NCBI GenBank assembly: GCA_964586775.1
Contig: CAZPJD010000020.1
Span: 1-15,972 of the forward strand
Source of the DNA: JADLEX01 sp964586775
GTDB taxonomy: Bacteria; Lernaellota; Lernaellaia; JACKCT01
Direction: 5' to 3'
Length of the DNA: 15,972 nt
Of this stretch, positions 12,832-15,972 are shown piece by piece. The position numbers were made by a program, and so were the translations under genes. Positions within the stretch are counted from its first letter, which is position 1; every line of letters begins with the position of its first letter. The notes beneath the pieces were generated by a model, which did not search any database, was not told the DNA's origin, and saw only the letters and a program-made list of their open reading frames with translations.

Positions 12832-14559
12832 ATGTCGGGTTCGGAAAACGGCGCGCGCGCGCCCGGCGGCTTCGGTCGTCGCGCACTGCGTTGGTTCAGG
12901 AGGCAGCCGCTTCAGCATAAGCTGGTCGCCGCCACGCTCCTGCTCGCCCTGACCCCCCTGTTCGTCTACTCCACGGTCGCCGCGCGGTTTCAGCGCGAGC
13001 GTGCCATCGACAGTGCGCGCGACGCCCTCGAATTCGCGGCCATGAGCATTCTGCGTCTTTGCGAGGCGCAGGAAGCCCTCAACCGGTTCCACGAGAGTCG
13101 ATTCCAGATGCCCGACGGCGTCAGCGGCGCGACGATGGGTTGGCGCGAGGGCGGGCAGTTCAAGTCGCTGCGCGACGTGGTGCGCGAGGTGCGCGTCGGT
13201 CGGCACGGTGAGAGCGTGGTTTTCGACGGCGAGGGTCGTGCCCGCATCCACCCCCGTCTGGCCGAGGGGGAAGCATTCGATCGGGACGGACCGGACGCGG
13301 CCACGACCCGAGAACTGCTCGAGGCCGCCCGCGCCCTCGGCCCCGGCCAGGTGGCTCTCCGCCAAATCCCGTGGGCGAGCGGCGGATCGTCGGCGAAGCG
13401 CCTCGCCGCGGTCGGTTACTTCGCGCCCTACGACTGGGTGGTGCTGGTCGGCGAGGGCGAGGCCGACATCCTCGCCGAGTACCACCGCGGTCGGCGGGCG
13501 TTTCTGGTGCTCTTCGTCGTCACGGTCGCGCTGATTCTCGTCGGCGTGCAGGTCATCTCGGCGTGGCTGATGCGCCCGATCGTCGCGCTGACCGCCGCGA
13601 CCGAGGTGGTGGCCGAGGGCGGCGACGACGTGCCGCTCCCCCGCGCCCCGGCCGACGACGAGATCGGCCGACTGACGCGGGCGTTCGCGCGCATGGTCGA
13701 GCAACTCGCCGGCGCCCGCGAGAACCTGCTCGAATGGAATCGCACGCTGGAAGACAAGGTGGAGGCCCGCGCTCGCGAGCTCGAAACCGCCCGCGACCGC
13801 GTGCTCGAGTCCGAGAAGATGGCGTCGCTCGGCAAGATGGCCGCGATGGTGGCCCACGAGATCAACAACCCGCTCTCGGGCGTGCTCAGCTACGTCAAGG
13901 TCTGCCGCAAGTTGATCGACGCGGAGCCGACCCCCGAGCGCCTCGACGCCATCCGCCGCCACCTCGACACCGGCGCGGCCGAGATCAAGCGCGCGGGCGA
14001 CATCGTTCGCAACCTGCTCATGTTCGCGAAACGCACTTTCGGCGAATTCGCCACCGGGCCGCTCAACGAGGTCATCCGTCGCGCGGCGGGTCTCGTGCGC
14101 CACGGGATGGACATGAAGAACATCGCGTTCGAGCAGGACCTCGCGGCGACGGAGTTGACGCTCGTCCACTGCGACGCGAGCGGGCTCGAGCAGGTGCTGG
14201 TGGCGCTGTTTGTCAACGCGATGGACGCGATGGAACCCGGCGGCCGGCTGCTGGTCTCCACCGACTACGAAAATAAGGAAGAGGTGCGGATCCGCGTGCA
14301 CGACACCGGCAAGGGCATCGAGCCCGACCTGCTGCCGCACATCTTCGAACCGTTTTTCACCAGCAAGACCTCGGGCAAGAGCATCGGCATGGGCCTCGCC
14401 GTGGTGTGGGGCGTGGTGCAGGCGCACCACGGCCGCGTGAAGGTGAACTCGACGCCGGGCATCGGCACGACGTTCACGATCACGCTGCCCCTGAGAGGAC
14501 CGTCCGACGAAGCGGGCGCGTTGGCGTTAGGACGCGTGACGCATTCGGGCGCGCAATGA
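12832..14559 (+). CDS. Membrane sensor histidine kinase (Cache-like sensor, HAMP, HisKA, HATPase)
   Basis: The 575-residue inner-membrane protein has a first membrane segment at about 30-50. A periplasmic sensor of about 170 residues follows, ending KRLAAVGYFAPYDWVVLVGEG (189-209), which has the look of a single Cache domain. The second segment is at about 222-246. A HAMP domain (246-298) follows, then a coiled coil (298-328). The HisKA domain has phospho-acceptor His342 in AHEINNPLSG. The ATPase domain has an N box (VALFVNAMDAM, Asn462), a G1 box (DTGKGI, 491-496), an F box (FEPFFTSK) and a G2 box (GMGLAVVWGVV). All catalytic boxes are intact. The ATG at 12832 was chosen over 12808 and 12736 because a weak GGGCTGGA ribosome site precedes it. 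It pairs with the NtrC-like regulator 106 bp downstream and is divergent from the redox operon it probably controls. The signal is unknown. Confidence 0.93.
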   Translation: MSGSENGARAPGGFGRRALRWFRRQPLQHKLVAATLLLALTPLFVYSTVAARFQRERAIDSARDALEFAAMSILRLCEAQEALNRFHESRFQMPDGVSGATMGWREGGQFKSLRDVVREVRVGRHGESVVFDGEGRARIHPRLAEGEAFDRDGPDAATTRELLEAARALGPGQVALRQIPWASGGSSAKRLAAVGYFAPYDWVVLVGEGEADILAEYHRGRRAFLVLFVVTVALILVGVQVISAWLMRPIVALTAATEVVAEGGDDVPLPRAPADDEIGRLTRAFARMVEQLAGARENLLEWNRTLEDKVEARARELETARDRVLESEKMASLGKMAAMVAHEINNPLSGVLSYVKVCRKLIDAEPTPERLDAIRRHLDTGAAEIKRAGDIVRNLLMFAKRTFGEFATGPLNEVIRRAAGLVRHGMDMKNIAFEQDLAATELTLVHCDASGLEQVLVALFVNAMDAMEPGGRLLVSTDYENKEEVRIRVHDTGKGIEPDLLPHIFEPFFTSKTSGKSIGMGLAVVWGVVQAHHGRVKVNSTPGIGTTFTITLPLRGPSDEAGALALGRVTHSGAQ

Positions 14560-14570
14560 TGGAAAGACGA

Positions 14571-14641
14571 ACCCTCACCCTGCCTCGCTTAGTTCGGCTC
14601 CCCTCTCCCGTCATGACGGGAGAGGGGCCGGGGGTGAAGGT
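14571..14641. repeat. REP/MITE-like palindromic element between kinase and regulator genes
   Basis: CCCCTCTCCCGTCA (14600-14613) is followed directly by its perfect complement TGACGGGAGAGGGG (14614-14627), a 28-bp palindrome. Outside it, ACCCTCACCC (14571-14580) pairs with GGGTGAAGGT (14632-14641) at 9 of 10 positions. The whole folds as a long hairpin with an internal loop. Elements with CCCTCACCC...CCCTCTCCC arms are widespread interspersed repeats in G+C-rich bacteria. There is no T-run, so it is not an intrinsic terminator. It may stabilise mRNA or change the kinase-to-regulator ratio. Confidence 0.75.
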
Positions 14642-14665
14642 ATGAGCCTTTCGGGAGCGTGAGTC

Positions 14666-15972
<1,307 letters not shown>

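Noticed and set aside
12760..14430. 556-residue minus-strand open frame opposite the histidine kinase
   Set aside because: No recognisable domain; the plus strand has every kinase box in frame.

Overview
The window is a G+C-rich stretch of bacterial chromosome with closely packed genes. Several features suggest a deltaproteobacterial-type anaerobe (Desulfobacterota, Myxococcota or a related candidate lineage): a tetraheme c3-like cytochrome, a HybA/HybB-like Fe-S plus NrfD pair, stand-alone glycine-cleavage-H-like proteins, a sigma54-dependent response regulator, and a small lipoprotein that begins Cys-Gly-poly-Asp. The taxonomy is inference from gene content; no rRNA or marker gene is present.

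Layout. Positions 1-110 hold the last 35 codons of an IS3-family transposase. A minus-strand pair follows (2709 to 143): a tandem-domain universal stress protein and, overlapping it by ATGA, a CPA2 cation/proton antiporter with a C-terminal PTS EIIA domain. A perfect TTGACA -35 box precedes the pair, and a strong inverted repeat covers the promoter spacer and -10. On the plus strand come an unrecognised lipoprotein (2887-3945) and an unrecognised four-helix membrane protein (4051-4626). A minus-strand cysteine-rich mini-lipoprotein (4991-4644) is next, then a plus-strand ferredoxin with an N-terminal winged-helix-like region (5209-6516). A minus-strand XRE/ImmA-IrrE metalloprotease plus DUF4411-type PIN nuclease pair (8201 to 6544) forms a toxin-antitoxin-like module.

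The most distinctive part is a five-gene minus-strand operon (12356 to 8353) that ends at a clear intrinsic terminator (8328-8291). In order it encodes a membrane-anchored GcvH-like protein, a tetraheme cytochrome c, a periplasmic four-cluster ferredoxin with a Tat-like signal (HybA/HmcB type), a NrfD/HybB-type quinone-interacting membrane subunit, and a second membrane-anchored GcvH-like protein. Both GcvH-like proteins lack the lipoyl-lysine and share a C-terminal extension. No hydrogenase, formate dehydrogenase or molybdopterin subunit is present, so this looks like a membrane quinone/cytochrome electron-transfer module with two GcvH-fold accessory subunits of unknown role.

Divergent from this operon are a membrane histidine kinase (12832-14559) and an NtrC-family sigma54 activator (14666 to the window end, truncated). 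The 475-bp gap between them holds four copies of a 7-3-7 palindrome (TGTNGAA-N3-TTCNACA), a perfect match to the IHF consensus, and a weak sigma54-like -24/-12 element facing the operon. These lie in the order expected for an enhancer-driven promoter. The simplest model is that the two-component system senses a periplasmic signal through a Cache-like domain and switches on the redox operon with sigma54 RNA polymerase and IHF.
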